A stretch of 64,000 bases of DNA from NCBI RefSeq assembly GCF_000346615.1, contig NZ_ANNU01000032.1, positions 1 to 64,000 of the forward strand, given 5' to 3'. This stretch comes from Nafulsella turpanensis ZLM-10. GTDB taxonomy: Bacteria > Bacteroidota > Bacteroidia > Cytophagales > Cyclobacteriaceae. A program made the translations under genes and the position numbers. The first letter of the stretch is position 1; every line of letters starts with the position of its first letter. The notes under the pieces were generated by a model, which was not told the origin of the DNA, searched no databases, and saw only the letters and a list, made by a program, of their open reading frames with translations. Positions 8,680-19,300 of the stretch are shown here, one piece after another.

Positions 8680-9372
8680 TTAATCGTCAGACCTTCTAAA
8701 GTCCATGTTCAGAAAGAGCGCCAGCTGCAGTCGGTCTAAATTACCAGCCGACACTTTATGCCGGAGGTAGCCCGCCTGTAAGCTGAGGAATGCGTTAAAC
8801 TTATACCCAAGTGCGGCATAAAGCCTGTTCTGATCGAAAGGGTTTTCAACTACATTTAAAAACACCTCATCATAAAAAGTTGCGAACAAGGTATTCTCTG
8901 TTAACTCTGCATGGTTCAGGGGAATATTGACCAGCAGGCGGTAGCGCAGTCGGTTGAGGTATTTGTCATTGAGAGTTGATGAAATCCATCGCTGCTCAAT
9001 TCTGTAGCGGTGCTCGAAGTAGAGCCTTCCTAATTGGTTAGTAAGCACGAGCTGCTCCCATATTCTATGTTCAATGGTACTGCTCTTAAACTCTTCCTTA
9101 TCGAAAGAAGAGGTTGGAATATAGCCATACCCTGCCATTACACTTGCCTGGGGACTTAACTTCCTGCCCAGTCCCACCCTCAGGAGCAGCTGGTTGAAAT
9201 TACTCAATGGTTCGTACAACCTCAGCTGTGCTTCTGCGTGCAGGTTATATTGATCTGAAAGTTTTGCATTGCCGAATAACATAAGCCAGTTTCCCAGCTC
9301 TTCTTCACCCGTTGTTTGTGCCTGTAATTGTGTGGCTCCCAAAAAAAGGAGTAACAGTAAATATTTTTTCAT
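8680..9372 (-). CDS. DUF2490-type outer membrane protein
   Basis: I place the start at the internal ATG at 9370-9372, giving 230 residues, because it opens a clean signal peptide (MKKYLLLLLFLGATQLQAQ). A longer reading from 9420 would put charged residues before it. The mature part has alternating hydrophobic and aromatic residues typical of beta-barrel strands. Segments such as HAEAQLRLYEP, EHRIWEQLVL and FEHRYRIEQRW fit DUF2490 proteins of Bacteroidota. Function is unknown for the family. The following hydrolase gene on the same strand is 212 bases away, so linkage is uncertain. Confidence 0.75.
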   Translation of the reverse strand: MKKYLLLLLFLGATQLQAQTTGEEELGNWLMLFGNAKLSDQYNLHAEAQLRLYEPLSNFNQLLLRVGLGRKLSPQASVMAGYGYIPTSSFDKEEFKSSTIEHRIWEQLVLTNQLGRLYFEHRYRIEQRWISSTLNDKYLNRLRYRLLVNIPLNHAELTENTLFATFYDEVFLNVVENPFDQNRLYAALGYKFNAFLSLQAGYLRHKVSAGNLDRLQLALFLNMDFRRSDD

Positions 9373-9643
9373 CTCTTTTCTTTTATCATTAGCCTGTCCT
9401 TCTATTCTCCGGATGGTCATCCGCTACAACTATTCTTACTTCTTCATCCTCAATTATGCGTCCTGTTACATTCGCCCGTCTAAACTTTCACCATCACCTT
9501 CCGCTGCAAAAGGGGAGCTTGTAGTTATTACTATAAAAGAATAAAAAGGTTAAAAAACTAAAATATCATGCAGCAAAACCTCACATATTATGGGCGCAGT
9601 CTTTATTCTATTTTACACGTTCCACTTCAGTTATATCAATAAA
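9373..9643. other. Intergenic stretch between the DUF2490 gene and the monooxygenase terminator
   Basis: No credible gene is seen. A plus-strand open frame reaching into this stretch lacks any recognisable protein features and mostly opposes the DUF2490 signal-peptide region. The promoter of the DUF2490 gene should lie near its left end, but no good TAnnTTTG element is visible. Confidence 0.45.
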
Positions 9644-9673
9644 AAGAGGCTACCATTTAACTGATAGCCTCTT
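9644..9673 (-). terminator. Terminator of the ATP-grasp/monooxygenase operon
   Basis: Arms of 9 bp, AAGAGGCTA and TAGCCTCTT, surround a 12-base loop. On the minus strand the hairpin is followed by a T-rich run. It lies about 40 bases past the stop of the monooxygenase gene, the last gene of the operon. Confidence 0.8.
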
Positions 9674-9714
9674 AATTTATTTAAGCTGAAAAGCCGTTTC
9701 CGAAACTCACCTGC

Positions 9715-10734
9715 TTACTGCAGTACACCTATAACGGACTCAGAAAAACGCTCCATTTCTTCCAGCTGCGGACTGCACTGCAGCAGGAAGAAGTCCACTC
9801 CTACTTTTTCGAAAGCAGCAATCTGGTCCTGCACCTGGGCGGGGGTGCCGGTTAAACCGCTACGCAGGCCGCGATTCGATACTGAATAATCTTCGAGCGA
9901 GGGTTTATGCTGCAGCTGTGTATTCGCCAGCCACTCCTGGTAATTTTTGTAGCTGACAGAGCTGGCTTCCACATTTGTAATGCGCTCCAGCTCCTTTTTT
10001 ACCTCCTGCTCATTATTTCGGACGATGGAATAAGCAGCCACACCAAACTTCATTGGCGGAAGGCCCTTTTGTTCGCGGCGCTGCTTCATATCGGCTATTT
10101 TTTCACCAATCTGTTCCGGGCTGGCACCATGCATTACATAGCCATCGCACTGGCTGGTAATCATATTCCGAGCCGCTTCCGATTCCCCTCCTGCATAGAG
10201 GAAGGGCTTTTTAGCTGGTTTTGGCTGCAGTACATTATCAGCTACCTGGTAGTACTTTCCTTCATAGCTTACATGGTCTTTTTCCCAGAGGCGATGAATA
10301 ACTTCAATCCATTCGCTGGTACGGGCATATCGGTCGTCGTGCTCTTCAAAATCAATGCCGTATTTTAAGGCCTCGGTTTTCCACCAGGAAGCCACCACGT
10401 TCAGCGATATTCTATCGCTACTGATGTGGGCCAGGTTTGCCACCTGCTTTGCCAGCAGGGCCGGATTATGAAAGGTAGGCCGTACCGCCACCATAATTTC
10501 CAGTTCTTTGGTAACAGCTGCAAGGGCTGCTGCCGTAGACCAGGCATCCATGGAAGGCGCCTCCTCCCCTTTTATATCGTTCAGGTATAATTCTGCAATC
10601 AGGCTAAGACTATAGCCCCAGTCTTCGCTCTTTTGGGCCAGTGTGCGAATGTAGTCCCAGGAGATATCCATTTTTTCATCCTCTACATTCCGCAGCCAGC
10701 CGCCAAATACGGGTAACCAATATCCAAACTCCAT
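9715..10734 (-). CDS. LLM-class flavin-dependent oxidoreductase (bacterial luciferase-like monooxygenase)
   Basis: This 339-residue TIM-barrel protein has the features of FMNH2-dependent monooxygenases of the SsuD/SfnG group. These are the N-terminal strand FGYWLPVFGG, the conserved segment VAVRPTFHNPALLAKQVANLAHISSDR (shown here as its start and end around residues 85-112), LNVVASWW, and YAGGESEAARN near residue 180. Relatives cleave C-S bonds or oxidise other small molecules using reduced flavin supplied by a reductase; no reductase is next door. The start lies one base past the stop of the ATP-grasp gene, so the two are almost surely translated together. That pairing suggests a tailoring step on a product of the ligase (inference). 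Confidence 0.88.
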   Translation of the reverse strand: MEFGYWLPVFGGWLRNVEDEKMDISWDYIRTLAQKSEDWGYSLSLIAELYLNDIKGEEAPSMDAWSTAAALAAVTKELEIMVAVRPTFHNPALLAKQVANLAHISSDRISLNVVASWWKTEALKYGIDFEEHDDRYARTSEWIEVIHRLWEKDHVSYEGKYYQVADNVLQPKPAKKPFLYAGGESEAARNMITSQCDGYVMHGASPEQIGEKIADMKQRREQKGLPPMKFGVAAYSIVRNNEQEVKKELERITNVEASSVSYKNYQEWLANTQLQHKPSLEDYSVSNRGLRSGLTGTPAQVQDQIAAFEKVGVDFFLLQCSPQLEEMERFSESVIGVLQ

Positions 10735-10735
10735 C

Positions 10736-11719
10736 TTATACCTCCTCCAGTTTTAGGTTCGCTTTTCTTTCAAGGAAATCGACCAGGCGCTCATGCGGGT
10801 TAAAACCTATCACGTTTACGGCATCGGCCACAAAGTTCGACAGTGCGTTGATGTCGTAATAGTAAAGCTGCCCGTCGCGGTCGTCGACCATGTATTCAAT
10901 TCCACCTACATCAATACCAGCTGCCTGAACAGTTCGTTCAATAGCCTCAATCACTTCATTCGGAGGCGTAAAGGCTTCGACTTTTAAGCCGTTCTTCGGT
11001 GCATCGAGGGCGCAGGCATTACGGGTGAGTTCCTGTCCATTCGTGGTCTGGCAAATATCGGCCGGGCAAAGGTTAAAACTTTCGCCGGAGGTGTAGACTT
11101 TAATGGCATAGAGGTACTTGCCCCCCAGGGTTTCCACCCGGTTAATATGCCCTCCACGGGCTGTAATATACTCCTGCACCAGGGCAGTATGGTCAAGGCC
11201 GAGGCTGATCTCGCCAGCATCAACCGCCGCCTGCAGCTCTTCAGGGGAGTTATAGCGGGTAATACCTGCACCGCTACCGCCAATATTGGCTTTTACTACC
11301 ACCGGAAAGCGTAGTCCATCCGCCGCGGCCACCGCCTGGGAAGGGTGGTTAATAACCCTTGCCTTTGGGTAGGGAAGCTTCAGCGACTGTAAAAGACTCA
11401 TCTGCAGGGCTTTTGAAGTTTCGTACTGAAAGGCCTTGTAACCATTTACCACCGGTACTCCAAGCTTTTCGAGCTGGGCCAGTAATCCGAGAGTATAAAA
11501 AATTCCCTGCTCATTGTTCCGCAGATAGGCCGAAGGGCTCATGCGGTTAAAGAACAGGTTATAGGGAGGCTCCTGCTCCGCCACATCAAAATAATGCTGA
11601 GCAGCATTGAGCTTTACAAAGGGAAGCCCTCTGGACTCAAGCTCGCTGAATAAAGGACGAAACCAGTCGGGGTGTTCATAAAAAACCGCAATGGCTTTTT
11701 CTTGCTGAAGATTAGACAT
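10736..11719 (-). CDS. ATP-grasp ligase (RimK/glutathione-synthetase-like)
   Basis: I choose the ATG at 11717-11719 (327 residues). The longer open frame to 11830 adds 37 residues rich in Lys, Phe and Cys that look like untranslated sequence. The fold is ATP-grasp: a small N-terminal domain (FYEHPDWFRPLF), then the ATP lid with VVKANIGGSGAGI near residue 140, a VQEYI adenine-contact segment and the metal-binding YDINALSNF near 290. Such enzymes join a carboxylate, through an acyl phosphate, to an amine or thiol. The protein is not close enough to RimK, GshB or Ddl for the substrate to be named. It is first in a two-gene operon with a flavin monooxygenase. Confidence 0.82.
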   Translation of the reverse strand: MSNLQQEKAIAVFYEHPDWFRPLFSELESRGLPFVKLNAAQHYFDVAEQEPPYNLFFNRMSPSAYLRNNEQGIFYTLGLLAQLEKLGVPVVNGYKAFQYETSKALQMSLLQSLKLPYPKARVINHPSQAVAAADGLRFPVVVKANIGGSGAGITRYNSPEELQAAVDAGEISLGLDHTALVQEYITARGGHINRVETLGGKYLYAIKVYTSGESFNLCPADICQTTNGQELTRNACALDAPKNGLKVEAFTPPNEVIEAIERTVQAAGIDVGGIEYMVDDRDGQLYYYDINALSNFVADAVNVIGFNPHERLVDFLERKANLKLEEV

Positions 11720-12672
11720 ATAAATAAATTTAGGTATAATTAAGCTTAATAGATGTTTAAACACTAATGCAATAAAAATGCATTTAGTTCTCTGGTGAGT
11801 AAAGCAAAAGTTTTTTGCCTTGTGTACCATTAAAATTAGATGGAGGTATTATTCCGGCAGATACAGGAAACGAAGAGAGAAGTGAGTGAACACAGCCTCC
11901 CCTGCCTCTGCAGAGAGTTGGCTTATGCCTTCAGAATATCTTTCTTTTGCCGGAAAAAGATTAGCAACAACAACAGCAACAACAAGAGGTATCTACCGCT
12001 GAAACCTGAGACTGAAAGCCCTGGTGAAAAAATAAATGACGGGTAAACAAAGCGTTGTGCATCGGTTTGGTATTTATATCTCCTAAATAGGCAGGAATTA
12101 GCACCGTTGCCGGGCCGCGTAGGCTGGGCAGGGTTGCTAGAAGTTCATAGAGCCTGTTCTCTCCCTTCTTCTTTATAAATCAACCACTGGTAAGTAATTG
12201 ACTTGTTCTGCAAAGGTGTAGTAGAACAGATGAAATACCAAAATTGAACACTATTATTTTTTACTGCACATGCATAATGGGCTGATCCAGGCGCTGAAAC
12301 AGAAGCATTACAGGCTTTTCAGACAGCCGCCTGGCTACCAGAAGAGGGACCAGCAAAGCCATTAATAGCCCGGGGGAAATCCCCTCTCCCTGCCACTTTT
12401 AACAATATACTTTCTTTGAAAAAGCAGGTTCATCTTTTAGCGCTACCATTTAGCCTCACCCCCGCATCAGACTCCTTTTAGCCTGCCAACTATAAACTTC
12501 CGGCAACTATTTGTAAATTAGCGTGATTTTGTTTTAATTATACAGTAGCAACATATTTTTAATTTGTCCGGGCATTTAGTTGCTTATACTCCCGGAAGCT
12601 CATGTGTAGAGAATAATAAAAGCGCCGGATTCCGGTCTTATTCTTTGGTGTACAACTTTTTTAGTAAACTTT
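11720..12672. other. Long non-coding gap between the ATP-grasp gene and the first PAS kinase
   Basis: About 950 bases without a convincing gene. A 68-codon plus-strand frame at 11840-12046 has odd composition and a run of Asn/Ser codons from a CAA/CAG-rich stretch (about 11965-11990). I see no RNA gene or strong hairpin. Both flanking genes start outward, so the gap must hold two divergent promoters; none matches the consensus well. Confidence 0.45.
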
Positions 12673-15600
12673 ATGGCATCTTCGAAGCAATCGTCAAAAG
12701 ATAAGCCGTTACGGCAAAGTCAATACCAGCAAAGTTTCCTGCAGCAATTAGCTGATTTCACACCAGAGCTCCTGTTCGTTATCGACCTCAATAGCCATGA
12801 GATTCTCTATGTCAACAGCAGGGTAGAGTATTTACTCGGGCATGATGCGAATTACATTTACGATAAAGGCTCCGACATTTTTAAAATGCTGGTACACCCG
12901 CAGGATTACGAGCTCCGCATGGCGAACCTCGAGGCCTGCAGGCAACTGCCCGACCACAACGAAAAAGTGGTTGAGGTACGACTAAAATTAGCCGGCAGGG
13001 ACTGGAACTGGTTCAGGATCAAAGACAAAGTGTTTAAGCGCGATGCAGAAGGGCAGGTAGTACAAACCATCGGCATTGCCCAGAATATTCATGAGCAGAA
13101 ACTAGCAGAGAAAAAGCTACAGGAAGAGCACCGGCGCTTTAAGGATGCCCAGGCCATTGGCCACATCGGGAGCTTTGAGCGGAATTTACCAGGAGACATG
13201 GTATACTGCTCTGATGAATTTTTCCGCATTCACGGTCTGGAGCCGCAGGCAGAACCTATGAGCACCGAAAAGTTCATGTCTTTTATTCACCCGGATGATG
13301 TAGATGAATGCATGGAAGCCATTCGCCATTCTCATAAAACCGGTGAACCTTTTGACTTAATCAACCGCATTATTCGCCCCGATGGCAGTGTGCGCTATGT
13401 GCACCGGAGGGCAGCTCTTTCTTGCAATGAGAAGGGAATACCCCTTCGGGTATATGGAACCCTTCAGGATATTACTGAGCAAAAGAAAACAGAGGAGGAA
13501 GTTCTCCGGCTAAAAGATGAGCTTACACAACAGCTTAGCAACCGGTACCGCACGCTCTTTGACTCCATAGACGAAGGTTTCTGTATTCTGGAGGTAGTTT
13601 TTAGCGAGGAGAAGGAGTCTTCAGAAAAACAGGTTGCTGATTACCGCTTCATTGATACCAATCCTGCTTTCGAAAAATATTCAGGCATAAAAAATGCCCC
13701 TGGCAAAAGTTTAGCAGAACTGCTACCGGATATTAGTTTTTCTCGTTTCGCCAACTATGGACAGGTGGCACTTACAGGGGAACCCATGCGATTTGAGGAT
13801 TATGTAGCGGCGACTGAAAAATGGTTCGACATAAGTATTTTCCGGATAGGCGCTCCGGAGGATCGGCAGGTGGCAGTGCTCTTTAATGATATCACTGACC
13901 GCAAGCGCCATGAAGAAGTCCTTCGCGAATCGGAAGAGCGTTTCCGGCTTATGGCCGATACAATTCCACAGATTATCTGGATTACCGATGCAGAAGGCCG
14001 GGCAGAGTTTCTTAACAAACAATGGTCCGCCTACTCAGGAGTACTCTTCGAACCTACTACGGCCGCAGAGATTGCCGCTAACTTTATCCACCCTGAGGAT
14101 GCGCCAAAGGTAATGGCCGCCTTTAATGAGGCAATGCAAACGGGCAACAGCATGGAAGTTGAGCAGCGCACCCGTTCAGCAACAGGAGAATACCGCTGGT
14201 TTCTGAACCGGGCCAATCCCTATCGCGACCCAAAGACCGGTAAAATAAGCAGGTGGTTTGGTGCATCGACCGATATACATGACCGCAAGCTTGCCGAAGA
14301 ATCTTTACATCGTTCGAAGAAGCGCCTGCAAAAGGCCATTTCAATTAAAACTGTTGGTATTACTTTCTTCGATCTCGAAGGTAAAATTTACGATGCCAAT
14401 AAGGCTTTCCAGCAAATGAGCGGCTACTCACATGAAGACTTCATCAGTGGCAAAGTACGCTGGGATAAAGCAACGCCACCGGAATTTATGGAAGCCACCC
14501 TTAAAGCCAGGGAGGAACTCTTAAGCGAAGGACAAAATACCCCCTACGAAAAACAATACTTCCGCCCGGATGGCTCACGCTGGTGGGGGCTTTTTGCCGG
14601 CAAACGCCTGAGCGAAAACGAATGTGTAGGATTTGTCGTCGATATTGGCAAGCAGAAAAGGGCCGAACAGCAGCTTAAAGAGTTTAACAACTCGCTGGAG
14701 CAGCAGGTGGCAGAACGCACGCATGCACTGCAGGAGAATGTTCATTTTATTCAGAAAATAGCCGACATTACACCCGATATTCTGTTTGTGTATGACCTGG
14801 AGCAAATGCGACTGAAGTATATAAACCGCGACCTGTATTCGCTGCTGGGCAAGAGCCTTAAAACCCTCCGGGCCATGCCCCCCGAAGTACTATTCTCTCT
14901 GCTCCACCCCGACGATAGAGAATCGGCACAGACTTTTACCCAGAGCTTCGAAGATGCCTCTGACGAAGAACTTAAAGAAATAGAATTACGCCTGCAGAAC
15001 AGGCAAAGGGAATGGCGCTGGTTCCACTGCAGAACCCGGGTTTTTAAGCGAAACGAAGAAGGAAAGGTAGTACAGTTGCTCTCTATTATGCGCGATGTTA
15101 CGGAAGAGAAAAACACCACCAAGGCCCTGCTGGAAGCCGAAAAGCTCTCGGTAAAAGGAACCATGGCCCGCACCATTGCACATGAGGTACGAGGACCAGC
15201 CGCCAACATTGCCTTGTCTATGGAAATCATCCAGAAAGAACTGGAGCAGGAGCTGAAAGGTAAAGAGGATGCGCTGGTTTATTTCGATATTGTTTTGAAA
15301 AGCTGCCATCGCATAAGCAATTATATAAACGAGCTTCTCAATATTTCCGTAGCAGAACCCGGTGCTTTTATCGAGAGCGATTTAGCGGTGCTGGCCGAAG
15401 AAGTACTCAACCAGGCCCAGGACCGCATTTTCCTGAAAGAAATCAGAGTAGAGCGACATTTCAGCAAGGGTTGTATCGTCCATGCCGACCGGGAGCGATT
15501 GAAAGTGGCTTTCCTCAATATTATCATGAATGCCATAGAAGCCATGGAAGAGCAGAAAGGGATTTTAGCGCTCTCCGTCCGCCAGCAGAATGATAAAATA

Positions 15601-15810
15601 CTCTTGAGTGTTCAGGATAATGGCTGCGGCATGACAAAGGAGCAGCTCTCTAAAATGTTCGACGCCTATTACACCAGTAAACCTAAAGGCATGGGTGTAG
15701 GGCTGGCAAATGTAAAAGCTATTTTGCAGGACCACTCGGCCAATATTAAAGTAGAAAGTGAACCTGGCAAAGGCACTAATTTTACTGTTATTTTTACTGA
15801 GCAGCCATAA
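12673..15810 (+). CDS. Multi-PAS sensor histidine kinase
   Basis: The 1045-residue protein has about six PAS/PAC modules (roughly 25-135, 150-275, 285-415, 420-545, 548-665, 690-815). HisKA and HATPase_c kinase domains follow. The phosphoacceptor is His837 in TIAHEVRGPAANI. The ATP-binding part shows IIMNAIEAM, DNGCGMT and GMGVGLANVKAI. No membrane segment or signal peptide is seen, so sensing is likely cytoplasmic. Many PAC ends read IGIAQNIHEQK or similar. PAS 1 and 6 resemble each other (TPELLFVIDL and TPDILFVYDL), suggesting internal duplication. There is no receiver domain and no adjacent response regulator, so the partner is encoded elsewhere. The signal is unknown. Confidence 0.93.
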   Translation: MASSKQSSKDKPLRQSQYQQSFLQQLADFTPELLFVIDLNSHEILYVNSRVEYLLGHDANYIYDKGSDIFKMLVHPQDYELRMANLEACRQLPDHNEKVVEVRLKLAGRDWNWFRIKDKVFKRDAEGQVVQTIGIAQNIHEQKLAEKKLQEEHRRFKDAQAIGHIGSFERNLPGDMVYCSDEFFRIHGLEPQAEPMSTEKFMSFIHPDDVDECMEAIRHSHKTGEPFDLINRIIRPDGSVRYVHRRAALSCNEKGIPLRVYGTLQDITEQKKTEEEVLRLKDELTQQLSNRYRTLFDSIDEGFCILEVVFSEEKESSEKQVADYRFIDTNPAFEKYSGIKNAPGKSLAELLPDISFSRFANYGQVALTGEPMRFEDYVAATEKWFDISIFRIGAPEDRQVAVLFNDITDRKRHEEVLRESEERFRLMADTIPQIIWITDAEGRAEFLNKQWSAYSGVLFEPTTAAEIAANFIHPEDAPKVMAAFNEAMQTGNSMEVEQRTRSATGEYRWFLNRANPYRDPKTGKISRWFGASTDIHDRKLAEESLHRSKKRLQKAISIKTVGITFFDLEGKIYDANKAFQQMSGYSHEDFISGKVRWDKATPPEFMEATLKAREELLSEGQNTPYEKQYFRPDGSRWWGLFAGKRLSENECVGFVVDIGKQKRAEQQLKEFNNSLEQQVAERTHALQENVHFIQKIADITPDILFVYDLEQMRLKYINRDLYSLLGKSLKTLRAMPPEVLFSLLHPDDRESAQTFTQSFEDASDEELKEIELRLQNRQREWRWFHCRTRVFKRNEEGKVVQLLSIMRDVTEEKNTTKALLEAEKLSVKGTMARTIAHEVRGPAANIALSMEIIQKELEQELKGKEDALVYFDIVLKSCHRISNYINELLNISVAEPGAFIESDLAVLAEEVLNQAQDRIFLKEIRVERHFSKGCIVHADRERLKVAFLNIIMNAIEAMEEQKGILALSVRQQNDKILLSVQDNGCGMTKEQLSKMFDAYYTSKPKGMGVGLANVKAILQDHSANIKVESEPGKGTNFTVIFTEQP

Positions 15811-16118
15811 GATATACAGGCAAAGTTGCAGGTATCACCTTCCTCACCACCTCTGTCAATGCTATTTTTTGAATGATGCCAAAAAGACCTTATCGCCTGC
15901 CCCTGGTGCTGCCAACGGCAAAGCTAGCTGATAGCGGCCAGGCATGCACACTTTAATGCCCTCATCAGGCAACATCAACTATTTTTCTGGCCGGCTATTG
16001 AAGGAGAATATACAAATTGTAAGTATATTAGAGATCTGAATTAAGCAGCCATAAATTCATTTTTAACCATAACACCAGTACCGGGAGCGTCTCAATTAGC
16101 TTTTTCAGCAAAATAACT
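15811..16118. other. Non-coding stretch after the first PAS kinase
   Basis: No open frame of note is visible. There is no T-run hairpin directly behind the kinase stop; the first strong structure is the palindrome starting at 16119. Confidence 0.45.
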
Positions 16119-16174
16119 TATTATTCCACCCACTGAACCACAGCAGCGCCTGTGGTTCAGTGGGTGGAATAATA
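16119..16174. repeat. 25-bp perfect inverted repeat between the two sensor kinase genes
   Basis: Arms 16119-16143 and 16150-16174 pair without mismatch around a 6-base CAGCGC loop. The core of the arm is CCACCCACTGAACCACAG. The transcript would form a very stable hairpin on either strand. The flanks are AT-rich without a clean T-run, so it may act as a terminator, a processing or stability element, or the folded remnant of a mobile repeat. Confidence 0.95.
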
Positions 16175-16335
16175 TAAAACTCCACAGGGAAGCGGCACCA
16201 GAGCTTTTAACGAACAGCCAGATGAACAAACCCGGTGCTGCACTTTCTGTTTTCCTGTATCGCAGCCTGTTTAAGAGGATTAAACCGGAGGTAGTAAATA
16301 TTTTTCAAATGACTTTTCTCTAATTTTTCTCTTTA

Positions 16336-19300
16336 ATGCCCCAGACAGATTTTCTCACATTCGATAAGCTTAAAGTATTTGAGTCCATTCCGGATTTGTA
16401 CCTTATCCTTTCACCGGAACTGCATGTGCTCACCGCCAGCAACGCTTACCTTGCTGCAACTTTTACCGAACGCCCGGCGATTGTGGGTAAATATGTATTC
16501 GATGCTTTTCCCGACAACCCCGATACACCAGATGCCAATTCAGTCAGTAATTTATTTACCTCTCTGCAGGAGGCACTAAAAACTAAGCAGCCTCATCAAA
16601 TGCCCCTGCAACGCTACGATGTGCCACGACCGCAGTCTATGGGAGGAGGTTTTGAAGAGAAGTACTGGAACCCCACCAATACACCTGTACTGGATGAAGA
16701 AGGCGAGGTTTTGTACATCATCCATAAAGTAAGCGATGTAACAGACAGTATTAAAAACCAGCGCCACATCGAGCATCTTGCCGCCCGCGAGCAATATGCA
16801 CTTTCGCAGCTAAACTGGGAGCAGAAAAGGCTGGAGGCTGTTTTTATGCAGCTCCCGGTAGGCGTTGCCATTTTTAAAGGCAAAGAGCATGTTGTTGAAT
16901 TGGTAAACCCGCAGATGAGCGAAATACTGGGTCGTGCACCGGAGGATTTAGTAGGCAAAGCTATTTTTGATGCACTGCCGGAAGTAAAAGGCCAGGGCTT
17001 TGAAGATATTCTTGCAGGAGTATTTACCTCCGGCCGCCCTTACGAGGCACTGGAAGTGCCTGTAAGCATGACACGGGCAGGAAAGCCTGCCATTGGTTTT
17101 TACAATATCATTTACCAGCCACTCCGGAATCATGAGCAACAGGTCATTGGCATTATACAACTTATTACGGAAGTAAGCGACCAGGTAGAGGCCCGCTTTG
17201 AATCTGAGAACAGGGAAAGACAGCTCCGCCTGATTACCGATGCCCTCCCTGTACTAATCGGCTATCTCGACAAAGAAGAAAGGTACCGTTTTGCCAATAA
17301 GGCATATGAGGAATGGTTCCCGCTCAGGGCCGGGGAACTGATAGGCCGGCCCGTTCGCCAGGTAGTGGGCGACAAGGCATATTTTGGTCTAAAAGAGTAT
17401 ATTGATCGGGCACTGGCCGGCGAACGGCTGGATTTTGAATCAAGGATGCCTTACCGCGAAGATTTTGTTAAGCATATCCGCACCAGCTATATACCCGATA
17501 TTCGCGATGGCAAAGTAGAGGGTTTTTATACCCTTGTGAATGATATTACCGAACAGGTAGTGAGCCGGCAGAAAGTAGAAGAAAGTGAAGCAAAATACCG
17601 CAACCTGTTCGAATCGATGGAACAGGGCTTTTGTATCATTGATCTCATATTCGATGCCGATAATAAGCCGGTAGATTACCGTTTTATTGAAACCAACCCC
17701 ATGTTTGAGGTGCAGACAGGACTGAAGCAGGCAGAAGGAAAAACCGCTCGCGAACTTGTACCCGATTTAGAGCCCCACTGGTTTGAACAGTACGGAAAGG
17801 TAGCCTTAACCGGTACCCCCCTCCGCTTTACGCAAGGCTCCGATGCCATGGGGCGCTGGTTCGATGTGTATGCCTTCCGGATGAGCGACCAGAACAACCA
17901 CAGAATTGCGCTTCTCTTCAGTGATATTTCGGAGCGCAAGCAGGCCGAAAATGAATTAAAAGAAAGCGAAGAACGCTTCAGCAGCATTTTCAATCAAACA
18001 TCCGTAGGCATTGCGCTAACCGATTTATCAGGAAAATTTACCCTCGTAAATGAGCGCTACTGCGAAATGCTGGGGAGGAGCAGAGAGGAACTCTATCAGA
18101 TGCGTATAACCGACCTCACTCACCCGGAAGACCTGCAGGCCAACATTCCCCTGTTTAAGAGGGCTGCAGAAGATGGCATTCCTTTTAAGATTGAAAAGCG
18201 TTACCTGTGCGGTGATGGCTCCTATATATGGGTAAACGTTTACGGCGCCTCTATCAAAGATGCCGAAGGAAAGCCAAAATATATTGCAGGAGTTGCGCAG
18301 GACATTACGGAAAGCAAACTGGCGGAGGAAAGCCTGAAACGTACCAATTCGTGGTATCAGCTGGTGAATCAGGCCACACAGGATGCCATCTGGGACTGGA
18401 ATTTACAAACACAGGAAATCAACTGGAACGAAGGAATTTATTCCATGTTCAACTATAAGCCCGAAGAAGTGGACAGAACCGCCAGCTGGTGGTATGAGCA
18501 TGTACACCCCGAAGACCGCGACCGGGTGGTAAATGGCATCCACGCAGTAATTGATTCAGGGGAAGAGCACTGGTCGGAAGAGTACCGCTACCTTACCGGT
18601 GATGGTGGCTTCAAAATTGTTTTTGACAGAGGCTTTGTACTTCACGATAAAGAGGGCCGGCCCATTCGTATGATTGGTTCTATGCAGGACATCAGCGACC
18701 GCAAGCAAACCGAAGAAGCCTTAAAGGAAAGTAAGGAGCTTTTCTCCCGCGTAATTGACGGCTCCAACGATGGTATATGGGAATGGGATTTTAAAGATGA
18801 CAGAGCATGGTGGAATCAGCGCTTTTCTGAAATAATAGGTATCGATATACCCGAGGCTCAGCGCAGTTTTAAGTCCGTTGCAGATTGTATACACCCCGAA
18901 GATCAGCCTTCGATTGATGAAGCCCTCACCGGACACCTCGAGCGTAACGAAAAGTTTGAGGTGGAATGTCGTGTGGTGCATCCTTCCGGTAAAATCAGGA
19001 ATGTGCTGTTAAAAGGCAAAGCCATACTCGACAGGCAGGGAACTACCGCAAAGCTCTCCGGTACCATGACGGATATTACAGAACGCAGACAGGCCGCAGA
19101 GCATCTTCGACACAAAAACGAGCAGCTTACAAAAATTAATAACGACCTCGATAACTTTATTTATACCGCTTCGCACGATCTGAAAGCTCCTATCACGAAT
19201 ATCGAAGGACTGGTAAATCTGCTCAGTAAATTCTTTAACACTAACCCTCCGAACCACGAAAAAATAGCAAGCCTGATGGAGCTGATTCATACTTCCATCG

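Noticed and set aside
11840-12046. 68-codon plus-strand frame as a possible small gene or precursor peptide for the ATP-grasp operon
   Set aside because: It lacks a leader-core pattern and typical codon use, and the CAA/CAG repeat explains its Asn-rich part.
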